Assembly: GCA_040391865.1 (NCBI GenBank)
Contig: JBEBWZ010000095.1
Coordinates: 1-13,227, forward strand
Source: Solimonas sp040391865
GTDB taxonomy: Bacteria > Pseudomonadota > Gammaproteobacteria > Nevskiales > Nevskiaceae
Direction of reading: 5' to 3'
DNA: 13,227 bases
The stretch's first letter is position 1, and every line of letters begins with the position of its first letter. The notes beneath the pieces were generated by a model that made no database searches, had not been told where the DNA came from, and worked only from the letters and a program-made list of their open reading frames with translations. This document shows positions 7,629 to 13,227 of the stretch, piece after piece. Both the position numbers and the translations under genes were made by a program.

Positions 7629-9037
7629 TGTTTGGTCGTCCGCGGAATCTTGTTGCGGGGGCCGATCTTCAGCAGTTCGGCGTAGGGCACCAGCTCGATC
7701 TCCGGTTCGAGACCCACGGCGGCCTTGACCGAAGCGACCAGCCGCGCGCGCACGGTGTCGACATCGCGAGTGCTGTCATGTCCGACGCGCAGGCGCAGCT
7801 TCGGCATGTGGCGACCGGTGCGGATCACCTGGAACAGTCCTGCGGAACATTCCGGTACATCCTCGACTGCGCCCCAGACATCCATCGGCAGGATCGTGCG
7901 GTCGTCGACCACCACTTCGTCGCCGGAACGACCGACCGTCCAGAAGCGCGCGCCGGTACGGCCGCAGGCGCAGGGTTCGGACGTCAGGCGCACCATGTCG
8001 CCGGAGCGATAGCGGATTAGCGGATCGACATCGTTGATCAGCGAGGTCACGCACAACTCGCCGATGCCGTCGCCTTCGATCAGTTCGCCGGTTTGCGGAT
8101 CGACCAGCTCCACCAGTGCCAGGTCCTCGTGCGCGTGCATGCCATCGTGTTGCGGGCACTCGTGGGCCACGGTGATATCGCCAAATGCCGTCTGGTTGTA
8201 GATGCGGCCGCTGAGGCCCCAGCCCTCGAGCAGGCGCCGGTTGCGCGGCCCCATCGGCTCGCCGGCAAACATCACCGCCTTGTAGCTCGACAGCACTTCC
8301 TGCATGTCGATGCCCATCTCCTTCTCCAGCGTCTCGAGCTGGAAGATGAAGGGATTGCTGGCGGTGAACAGCACCGCCGGGCGATAGCGGCGCGACATCT
8401 CCACGAACGAATAGGTGTCATCCGGGTGATAGCTCAGCAGCACCGGGATCGCGCCCAGGCGTTCGACCACGCGGAACACCGGGCCGCGCACGCGATTGGC
8501 GAGAAACACCACGTAATCTCCAGGCCGCACCCCCATGCCCCACAGATCACGCGGCGTGTTCGGCCAGAAATTGGCGGTGCCGTCGGGATCCAGTCCGGGA
8601 CAATCGTTGCCCAGCCCGTCTTCCGAACTCCAGCGCCAACTGAACAGCGTCGGGTCGCCGGTGGTGCCGGAGCTGGAGGCGATGAAGCTGACATCGGATT
8701 GCGGCACGCACAGCAGGCCGCCGAAAGGATCGTCATGCTCGTCGCGCCAGGCGCGGACCTGATCCTTGTCCATGAACGGTGCCAGCCGCCGGAAGTCGGC
8801 GATGCTGCGGATGTCCTGGGGTGACACGCCGGCGGCCTGCCAGTTGTGGCGCACCAGCGGCGACTTCTCGTAGGCGTGCGCAATGACGCGCTGCAGGCGC
8901 TGCTCCTGCAACTGCTGCAGGCGCGCTCGGGAAAGGGTTTCCACGGGATCGAAAAACCGTGGCTCGGGCGGCGTCTCGCTTGCGGGACGCAAAGTGGATG
9001 TGGCTTCCGCCATCTGTTGTGCAGCGCCTGCTTTCAC
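7625..9037 (-). CDS. Phenylacetate-CoA ligase (PaaK)-like adenylate-forming enzyme
   Basis: A 470-aa ANL-superfamily enzyme of the PaaK branch, predicted to activate a carboxylic acid with ATP and join it to CoA. The N-terminus FFDPVETLSRARLQQLQ and HAYEKSPLVRHNW is typical of PaaK. Other motifs are the phosphate loop SFIASSSGTTGDPT (about 117-130), NQTAFGDITVAHEC, the GEL..TS segment, YRSGD (343-347), CACGRTG, and a small C-terminal domain ending in KIPRTTK. I placed the start at the GTG 9035-9037 because AGGAGG (9047-9052) lies 9 nt upstream. The frame can be extended to a GTG at 9103 or an ATG at 9097, but neither has a ribosome site and both nearly touch the predicted promoter. Another internal ATG is at 9013. 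It heads the operon ligase, 229-aa protein, MFS, sulfotransferase. The substrate is unknown: true phenylacetate use is unlikely because no other paa genes are present. Confidence 0.9.
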   Translation of the reverse strand: MKAGAAQQMAEATSTLRPASETPPEPRFFDPVETLSRARLQQLQEQRLQRVIAHAYEKSPLVRHNWQAAGVSPQDIRSIADFRRLAPFMDKDQVRAWRDEHDDPFGGLLCVPQSDVSFIASSSGTTGDPTLFSWRWSSEDGLGNDCPGLDPDGTANFWPNTPRDLWGMGVRPGDYVVFLANRVRGPVFRVVERLGAIPVLLSYHPDDTYSFVEMSRRYRPAVLFTASNPFIFQLETLEKEMGIDMQEVLSSYKAVMFAGEPMGPRNRRLLEGWGLSGRIYNQTAFGDITVAHECPQHDGMHAHEDLALVELVDPQTGELIEGDGIGELCVTSLINDVDPLIRYRSGDMVRLTSEPCACGRTGARFWTVGRSGDEVVVDDRTILPMDVWGAVEDVPECSAGLFQVIRTGRHMPKLRLRVGHDSTRDVDTVRARLVASVKAAVGLEPEIELVPYAELLKIGPRNKIPRTTKQ

Positions 9038-9115
9038 CGGCGCATTCCTCCTCTGTGGCTGCGTCGTTATCGGCACCTCGACCGGCAATGCCTGCATGGT
9101 CACGGGTGTTGTTAA

Positions 9116-9137
9116 ATAGTATCCTAATTCAAATTGA
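9116..9137. promoter_or_regulatory. Ligase-operon promoter elements and candidate operator site D
   Basis: In the divergent spacer, TACTAT on the minus strand (9116-9121) is a plausible -10 box for the ligase operon. It predicts transcription from about 9108 and a leader of roughly 70 nt to the GTG at 9037. ATTCAAATTGA (9127-9137) repeats exactly the 11-mer at 4211-4221 before the receptor. It overlaps TTGACG (9134-9139), a possible plus-strand -35 box for the regulator gene. A factor bound here could therefore affect both divergent transcripts. No good minus-strand -35 box is present. The assignments are inference. Confidence 0.4.
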
Positions 9138-9221
9138 CGCGGCCGTGCCAGCCCGTGACATGGGAAATAAGGCTCGAGGGGTACCGTTCGTTATGGCGGT
9201 GTGCGACATTTCCGCGCATGA

Positions 9222-9233
9222 CTTCAAAATTGG
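9222..9233. promoter_or_regulatory. Candidate operator site E before the GntR gene
   Basis: CTTCAAAATTGG (9222-9233) differs from CTTCAAATTGG at 30-40 by one inserted A. It ends 8 nt before the regulator's ATG, a place where binding would suit autoregulation. No Shine-Dalgarno sequence is visible in front of this ATG. The one-base insertion makes this the weakest member of the motif family. Confidence 0.25.
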
Positions 9234-9241
9234 CCTACTAA

Positions 9242-10999
9242 ATGTCATCGAGTGTCATGGACGCTTCTGCCGATACCGCATCGCAACGTGCCCGCAACCG
9301 CCGTGGCGCACGCCTATTCCAGATCCCCAAGGAGTCCGAGGTCGCGCGCACCCGGAAGCTGGGGGAGGTGATCGCCTACGCGATCAAGCGCGATATCGCG
9401 GCTCGCGGCTGGCCGGTCGGCGAGGTTCTGGGCAATCAGGAAGAGCTGATGCGGCGCTACAAGGTCAGCCGTTCGACCTTGCGTGAAGCGATTCGCCAGG
9501 TCGAGCGTCATGGCGTGGCGCGCATGCGGCGTGGTGTCAACGGCGGTCTGGTGATCCAGCAGCCGGCGCGCGATTCGGTGGTGCTGGCGGTTGCCAGCTA
9601 TCTGGAACTGGCATCGGTCAGCCTCAACGAACTGTTCGAAGCACGTGAGGTAGTAGAAGAACTGATGATCGGTCTGGTCTGCGAACGGGCCACGGACGCC
9701 GATCTGCGCGAGCTGCAGAAACTGCTCGACCATCTGCTGGCAACACCAGCCGACGATGTGGCGCGCGACGTGCAACTGCAACTGGCTTTGCGCAGCGATA
9801 TCGCCGCGCTATCGAGAAACGGTGCGCTGTTGCTGTTGCTGGAGGCCCTGTATCGGGTCACCAGCGACATGCTGACCGTCGCTCCGGGGCATCCGCGGAT
9901 CAAGCATCTTCTGGCGGAGGCGCGCCGCGAGAAACGCGAGCTGGTGGATGCCATTGTCAGCGGCAACGAGGTGGCGGCGCGCATGGCCCTGCGCACGGCG
10001 GCGCAGCGCGCGCGCGACCAGGCGGAGCAGCAGCTGAAGCGGCTGCGGCGCAAGTCCGATGGTGGCAGCGCCCTGACCCTGAGTGTGCAGCGACTGGCCG
10101 ACGACAGCGGTGGTGCACTGCCGAAGCTCGGGCATCGGGTTTCGCTGCGGATTGCACACGACATCGCGCTTGCGGGCATGGCCCCGGGCAGCCGTATCGG
10201 TTCGGAGCCCGAGCTGTGCAGCCGCTACGGTGTCAGCCGTGCGGTATTCCGCGAGGCGGTGCGCACGCTGGAGCTGCATGACATCGTGCAGGTGCGCCGC
10301 GGCCTGGGCGGCGGTCTGGTCGCCAGTGCGCCGAGTCCCGATTACACGGTCGAACTGACCTCGATCTACTTTCAGTACGCGCGTCTGAAGCCGCGCCATT
10401 TCTATGAACTGTGGCGTGTGATCCAGACGTCTGCGGCGCAGTCGGCGGCACGCCGTATCGATGCCGCAGGGCGTGCGATGCTGGATGACATTCTGGAGCA
10501 GCAGCGCAAGGCGCCGCGCGAGGCGGTGCTGGAAGTGCACGGCCGTTTCCACGACACGCTCAGCACGCTCAGCGGCAATGCGGTGATCGGGTTGTTCACC
10601 AAGGTCATGGCCGAGATCGCGGCGCATTACTCCACCGAGGTGCCGACCCCGGATGTCTGGAAAGTGTTCATCGACAGCCATGCCGAGCTGGCCGCGGCGA
10701 TCAGCGCCGGTGAGGCCGCGCTGGCAAGGCGCCTGATGGCGCGGCATCTGAAGCTGGTGGATGCCTGGTATGGCCAGGCACTGCGGCGCAGTTGGTTGCA
10801 GACCCTGAGCCACGGCGAGGAAGAGGGCGAGGGGACCACGGCAAGAAAGGCCGAAAAAGCCGATGCACCTGCCGCCCGCAAGCAGGTGAAGAAAGCCGTG
10901 AAGAAAACCGTGAAGAAAGCTGGCAGCAGAAAAATCGTGAGCAAGCCGGCAGCGGGCAGCAAGCCCCTGAAGCGCAGCAAGGCCGAGGGATCGGCATGA
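9242..10999 (+). CDS. Tandem (double) FadR-type GntR transcriptional regulator
   Basis: A 585-aa cytoplasmic DNA-binding regulator made of two consecutive GntR/FCD units, where a usual FadR-type protein has one and about 240 aa. Unit 1 has a winged helix-turn-helix (about 40-107, with QEELMRRYKVSRSTLREAIRQVERHG) and a helical FCD domain (about 126-262). Unit 2 has a winged helix (about 295-365, with SEPELCSRYGVSRAVFREAVRTLELH) and FCD (about 385-510). FCD2 keeps the metal-site histidines H437, H480 and H502, the last two 22 residues apart as in the family. FCD1 has R184, K231 and A253 at these positions. A Lys-rich tail (about 535-585, with VKKAVKKTVKKAG) follows. The start at 9242 is the earliest possible, because an in-frame TAA lies directly upstream; ATG 9257 is an alternative. 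It is divergent from the ligase operon, overlaps the hydratase gene by 4 nt, and is the likely pathway regulator responding to a carboxylate or CoA ester (inference). Confidence 0.92.
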   Translation: MSSSVMDASADTASQRARNRRGARLFQIPKESEVARTRKLGEVIAYAIKRDIAARGWPVGEVLGNQEELMRRYKVSRSTLREAIRQVERHGVARMRRGVNGGLVIQQPARDSVVLAVASYLELASVSLNELFEAREVVEELMIGLVCERATDADLRELQKLLDHLLATPADDVARDVQLQLALRSDIAALSRNGALLLLLEALYRVTSDMLTVAPGHPRIKHLLAEARREKRELVDAIVSGNEVAARMALRTAAQRARDQAEQQLKRLRRKSDGGSALTLSVQRLADDSGGALPKLGHRVSLRIAHDIALAGMAPGSRIGSEPELCSRYGVSRAVFREAVRTLELHDIVQVRRGLGGGLVASAPSPDYTVELTSIYFQYARLKPRHFYELWRVIQTSAAQSAARRIDAAGRAMLDDILEQQRKAPREAVLEVHGRFHDTLSTLSGNAVIGLFTKVMAEIAAHYSTEVPTPDVWKVFIDSHAELAAAISAGEAALARRLMARHLKLVDAWYGQALRRSWLQTLSHGEEEGEGTTARKAEKADAPAARKQVKKAVKKTVKKAGSRKIVSKPAAGSKPLKRSKAEGSA

Positions 11000-11781
11000 G
11001 CGTGAGTACCGATGGTGACGTGCGGGTCCAGCGCGAGCCCGGCCATGTCGCTTGCGTGATTCTCGATCGTCCTGCGGCGCGCAATGCGATCACGCCGAAG
11101 ATGGCGCAGGCGCTGGAAGCGGCGGCGGACGAGCTGGAACAGGACCCGTCGATCCGCGTGGTGGTGCTGACCGGGGCTGGTGCGCAGGCCTTCAGTGCGG
11201 GGGCGGATCTTGCGACCGTCGCCGCAGGGCGCGATCAGGAGTTGCTGCGCCCGCGCGGAGGCTATCTGGGTTTGGCGAGCTATCCGCGGCGCAAACCCTG
11301 GATCGCTGCAGTGCGCGGTGTGGCGGCGGGCGGCGGTCTGGAGCTGGCCTTGTCCTGCGACATGATCGTGGCCGGCGTTACCGCACGTCTGGGGCTGCCG
11401 GAAACGCGTCGCGGCACCTTGGCGGGTGCTTGTGGTGTCTATCGTTTGCCGCAACGCGTACCGCAGGCGATCGCGCTGGAATGGCTGCTGACTGGCGATC
11501 TGGTTCCCGCGGAACGCGCGCATGCGGTCGGCCTGGTCAATCATCTGGTCGATGACGAGCAGGTGCTGGCCGCGGCGTTGTCACTGGCGACGCGCATCGC
11601 CGCCAATTCGCCGCAGGCTGTTCGTGAAAGCCTGGCGGTGGCGCGGGTTGCCGCACGCCTCGATGATGTGGCGGCGCAGGCCTTGACCGAAGCGGCCTGT
11701 GCGCGCATGCGCCTGTCGCCCGATGGTCGCGAAGGTGCGCTGGCGTTTCTCGAAAAGCGCGAACCGAACTGGTGTGACTGA
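10996..11781 (+). CDS. Enoyl-CoA hydratase/isomerase (crotonase) family protein
   Basis: A 261-aa crotonase-superfamily enzyme of normal length, predicted to hydrate a 2-enoyl-CoA in a beta-oxidation-like pathway. The first oxyanion-hole segment is FSAGADL (66-72), the second is AAGGGLELALSCDMIVAG (110-127). Glu116 and Glu136 (in LEL and LPE) are spaced by 20 residues, matching the two catalytic glutamates of classical enoyl-CoA hydratase (144 and 164 in the rat enzyme), so hydratase chemistry is plausible. The ATG at 10996-10998 overlaps the regulator's TGA (ATGA), with GAGGGA upstream. This implies co-transcription and translational coupling. The open frame extends back to 10792 inside the regulator gene, but that part is not crotonase-like. 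A long hairpin follows the stop codon. The natural substrate is not evident. Confidence 0.93.
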   Translation: MSVSTDGDVRVQREPGHVACVILDRPAARNAITPKMAQALEAAADELEQDPSIRVVVLTGAGAQAFSAGADLATVAAGRDQELLRPRGGYLGLASYPRRKPWIAAVRGVAAGGGLELALSCDMIVAGVTARLGLPETRRGTLAGACGVYRLPQRVPQAIALEWLLTGDLVPAERAHAVGLVNHLVDDEQVLAAALSLATRIAANSPQAVRESLAVARVAARLDDVAAQALTEAACARMRLSPDGREGALAFLEKREPNWCD

Positions 11782-11783
11782 GG

Positions 11784-11824
11784 GGTTCAGCGGCGCGGCA
11801 AATTCCTTGCCGCGTCGCTGAACC
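11784..11824. terminator. Bidirectional hairpin between convergent genes
   Basis: GGTTCAGCGGCGCGGCAA (11784-11801) pairs with TTGCCGCGTCGCTGAACC (11807-11824) around the loop ATTCC. The stem is 18 bp with a single G/T position (a wobble in the plus-strand RNA). It lies 2 nt after the hydratase stop and 10 nt after the SDR stop on the other strand, so it can act on both transcripts. No T-tract follows in either direction, so termination may depend on Rho or on blocking of colliding polymerases. Confidence 0.7.
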
Positions 11825-11834
11825 GTCAGCAGCT

Positions 11835-12629
11835 TTACTGCTTGCCCAGAGCCAGCAGATCCGGCGTGACCGGATTCTGGATGCTGACGCCACCGTCGAC
11901 CTTGAACAGCTGGCCGGTGATGAAGCCGGACTCGTCGGAGGCCAGGAACACGGCGAGATGGCCGATGTCTTCCGGCTGACCGAAGCGCTGCACCGGCGTG
12001 TGCTTGCGGAAAATGTCGAGCATCGCCGGCGGCCAGTTCGGTGCGCGCGTGGTCATGATCAGACCCGGCGCGATGGTGTTGCAGCGCACGCCCTGGCTGC
12101 CGTACTGCACCGCGACACTGCGCGAGAACGCGATCACGCCGCTCTTGGTCGCGGAGTACGCGGTGGGCTGCATCATCCCGTGCAGCGCCGCCATCGACGC
12201 GGTATTGATGATCGACCCGCCGCCGTGCCTGATCATCAGCGGCAGTACGCAACGTGCCGCATACACCGTGCTGCCCAGGTTCAGCTGCACCACCGTCTGC
12301 CAGTAATCCCAATCCATGTCGATGACATTGGTGTCGCGCTGGCTGTCGGTGAAGCCGATGTTGTTGTACAGCACGTCGATGCGCCCGTACGTCTGGTAGG
12401 CGGTATCGACCATGGCCTTGATCGAGGCATCGTTCAGCGCGTCCATCTGCACCGCGAGGGCGTCGCCGCCGTCCGCGCGAATGGCGGCGGCGACCGTTTC
12501 GGCGCCCTCCCGATTGACGTCGGCGACGACCACCTTCGCGCCTTCGGCGGCCATCAGATGCGCGGTGCCACGGCCGATGCCCAGTGCGGCGCCGGTGATG
12601 ATGCAGACCTTGTCCTTGAGGCGGTTCAT
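11835..12629 (-). CDS. Short-chain dehydrogenase/reductase (SDR) family oxidoreductase
   Basis: A 264-aa classical SDR, expected to oxidise or reduce a hydroxyl/keto group with NAD(H) in the cytoplasm. The cofactor motif TGAALGIG is at 12-19 and Asp37 ends the second strand (VVVAD), which favours NAD over NADP. NNIG (89-92) is present. The catalytic set is Ser145 (INTAS), Tyr158 and Lys162 (YSATK). The C-terminal GQLFKVDGG motif is intact. Length and order are normal for the family. The ATG at 12627-12629 has GGAAA upstream. It follows the SnoaL-like gene on the same strand with a 59-nt gap and converges on the hydratase gene. A 3-hydroxyacyl-CoA or alicyclic alcohol dehydrogenase role is suggested by context but not determined by sequence. 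Confidence 0.95.
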   Translation of the reverse strand: MNRLKDKVCIITGAALGIGRGTAHLMAAEGAKVVVADVNREGAETVAAAIRADGGDALAVQMDALNDASIKAMVDTAYQTYGRIDVLYNNIGFTDSQRDTNVIDMDWDYWQTVVQLNLGSTVYAARCVLPLMIRHGGGSIINTASMAALHGMMQPTAYSATKSGVIAFSRSVAVQYGSQGVRCNTIAPGLIMTTRAPNWPPAMLDIFRKHTPVQRFGQPEDIGHLAVFLASDESGFITGQLFKVDGGVSIQNPVTPDLLALGKQ

Positions 12630-12688
12630 AGCGAGTTTCCGTAGTGTCTGGGTGAGTGATACCGCGTCGTGCGGTGATTCAACAAGTG

Positions 12689-13207
12689 CTAGTGATTGGG
12701 TGCGGCTGCCTTGAGCGGCGAGGGCAGAGCCCGGGCAATGCCGCGCTCGAACACGCTGCGGTCACCGTGGTCATACAGCGGGGTGAAACCCTGTGCGGTG
12801 ATCAGCCAGCCGCCATCGCGATCGGCGGCGCGGCGCAGGCCGTGGTGATAGATGCCGCCGCAGCTCCAGACGTCCTGGTCGATGCGGTGAGTGGAGATCA
12901 CGTAGGCACGCGTGCTGGCACTGTCGCCATCGAGTGTGACCACCACATTGCTCACCACATGTTGGGTGATGTCGAAGGCATCGATCAGGCTTTTCCAGTA
13001 CGGCATCAGCAGATTGCGTGCGACGGCGCGCGGCGGATCGCCGAGCGTGCCGCTGTAGTCCACGTTCACCCGGTCGTCGTAGCGCAGTCGATAGCGCTCC
13101 CAGTCATCGGCGCTGTGCCTGCCGTTGTCGGCGTACATCGAATTGGCGACGATGAACTCGGTGATTTCCTGGCGATCGATCGCGGCCAGTATCCGTTCTG
13201 AGGCCAT
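12689..13207 (-). CDS. SnoaL-like (NTF2-fold) nuclear transport factor 2 family protein
   Basis: A 172-aa protein resembling the SnoaL_4-type NTF2-like family, whose members include small cone-shaped isomerases, dehydratases and aromatic-oxygenase beta-like proteins. Typical features are the N-terminal helix ILAAIDRQEITEFIVANSMYADN, W36 in DDWERY, an acidic DDRVNVDYSG turn (44-53), AFDITQHVVSNVVVTLDGD (77-95) with His83, GGIYHHGLRR and GGWLITAQGF near the C-terminus. It has no signal peptide. The start ATG (13205-13207) leaves only 20 bases to the window edge, and no clear ribosome site is visible there, so a coupled upstream gene outside the window is possible. It probably forms a transcription unit with the SDR gene. 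Exact activity cannot be assigned; the similarity is to the fold family only. Confidence 0.85.
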   Translation of the reverse strand: MASERILAAIDRQEITEFIVANSMYADNGRHSADDWERYRLRYDDRVNVDYSGTLGDPPRAVARNLLMPYWKSLIDAFDITQHVVSNVVVTLDGDSASTRAYVISTHRIDQDVWSCGGIYHHGLRRAADRDGGWLITAQGFTPLYDHGDRSVFERGIARALPSPLKAAAPNH

Positions 13208-13227
13208 GGTGCGGTTCAGTAGTGATA

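Noticed and set aside
9156..9258. Repeats of TGACAT/TGTCAT around the regulator start (9156-9161, 9243-9248, 9253-9258) and a GTNNNAC core at 9201-9207
   Set aside because: The hexamers are short, two lie in the coding start, and GTNNNAC without the outer T and A is expected often by chance. They are weaker than the TTCAAATTG family as operators.
10967..10976. Near-copies of the TTGAAGCGCA element in coding DNA (10967-10976 and 7549-7558)
   Set aside because: They match only part of the element, lack the TTGAA/TTCAA arms and flanking TTCAAATTG, and encode ordinary Lys-Arg codons.
12661..12675. Small inverted repeat ACCGC-GTCGT-GCGGT between the SnoaL-like and SDR genes
   Set aside because: Only a 5-bp stem and no T-tract, so too weak to call a terminator or regulator. 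The two genes are probably co-transcribed.
1..13227. Insertion sequences, tRNA genes, CRISPR arrays, attachment sites, broken genes
   Set aside because: I saw no transposase or integrase motifs, no regularly spaced repeats, no tRNA-like cloverleaf and no interrupted gene. All ten genes read as intact, and no gap between genes exceeds 300 bases.

Overview
The window is GC-rich and densely coded, with short AT-rich intergenic islands. It carries ten complete protein genes and no RNA gene, mobile element or CRISPR array that I can see. A TonB-dependent outer-membrane receptor, strong Shine-Dalgarno sites, GTG starts and Rho-independent hairpins indicate a Gram-negative bacterium. The gene mix (TonB receptor, sulfotransferase, DUF1254 protein, PaaK-type CoA ligase, crotonase, SDR, SnoaL-like protein, FadR/GntR regulator) is what I would expect in the accessory catabolic gene pool of proteobacteria such as Nevskiales/Solimonas-like gammaproteobacteria or sphingomonads. 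The taxon is inference only.

Layout, left to right. (1) 1-106 is an AT-rich spacer with a shared motif and a 12-bp hairpin. (2) On the minus strand, a TonB-dependent receptor (4080 to 1525) is followed by a strong intrinsic terminator and, only 12 nt beyond its T-tract, the start of a DUF1254/DUF1214 protein (1456 to 107). (3) 4081-4338 is the receptor promoter region, with a TTGACA -35 box and repeated TGCGCTTCAA elements. (4) A four-gene minus-strand operon runs 9037 to 4339: PaaK-like adenylate-forming ligase, a 229-aa protein that looks like a degenerate relative of the same fold, an MFS transporter and a PAPS-type sulfotransferase. The first three genes are joined by a 4-nt overlap and a 1-nt gap. 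(5) 9038-9241 is a divergent control region. (6) On the plus strand, a 585-aa regulator containing two complete GntR/FCD units plus a lysine-rich tail overlaps by 4 nt an enoyl-CoA hydratase. (7) A long hairpin separates the hydratase from a convergent minus-strand pair: SnoaL-like protein, then SDR dehydrogenase.

How it may work together (inference): the receptor imports a bulky or hydrophobic substrate. The ligase activates a carboxylate to its CoA thioester, the hydratase and SDR carry out beta-oxidation-like steps, the SnoaL-like and DUF1254 proteins handle unknown intermediates, and the MFS protein and sulfotransferase export or conjugate a product. The double GntR protein is the obvious local regulator. 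A short motif family (TGCGCTTCAA and TTCAAATTG) recurs in three separate intergenic islands: before the receptor, before the ligase operon and regulator, and at the left edge. These are candidate operators of one regulon. The most unusual items are the tandem regulator whose first ligand domain has lost all its metal-binding histidines, the putative pseudo-ligase paired with a real ligase, and the terminator immediately before the DUF1254 gene.
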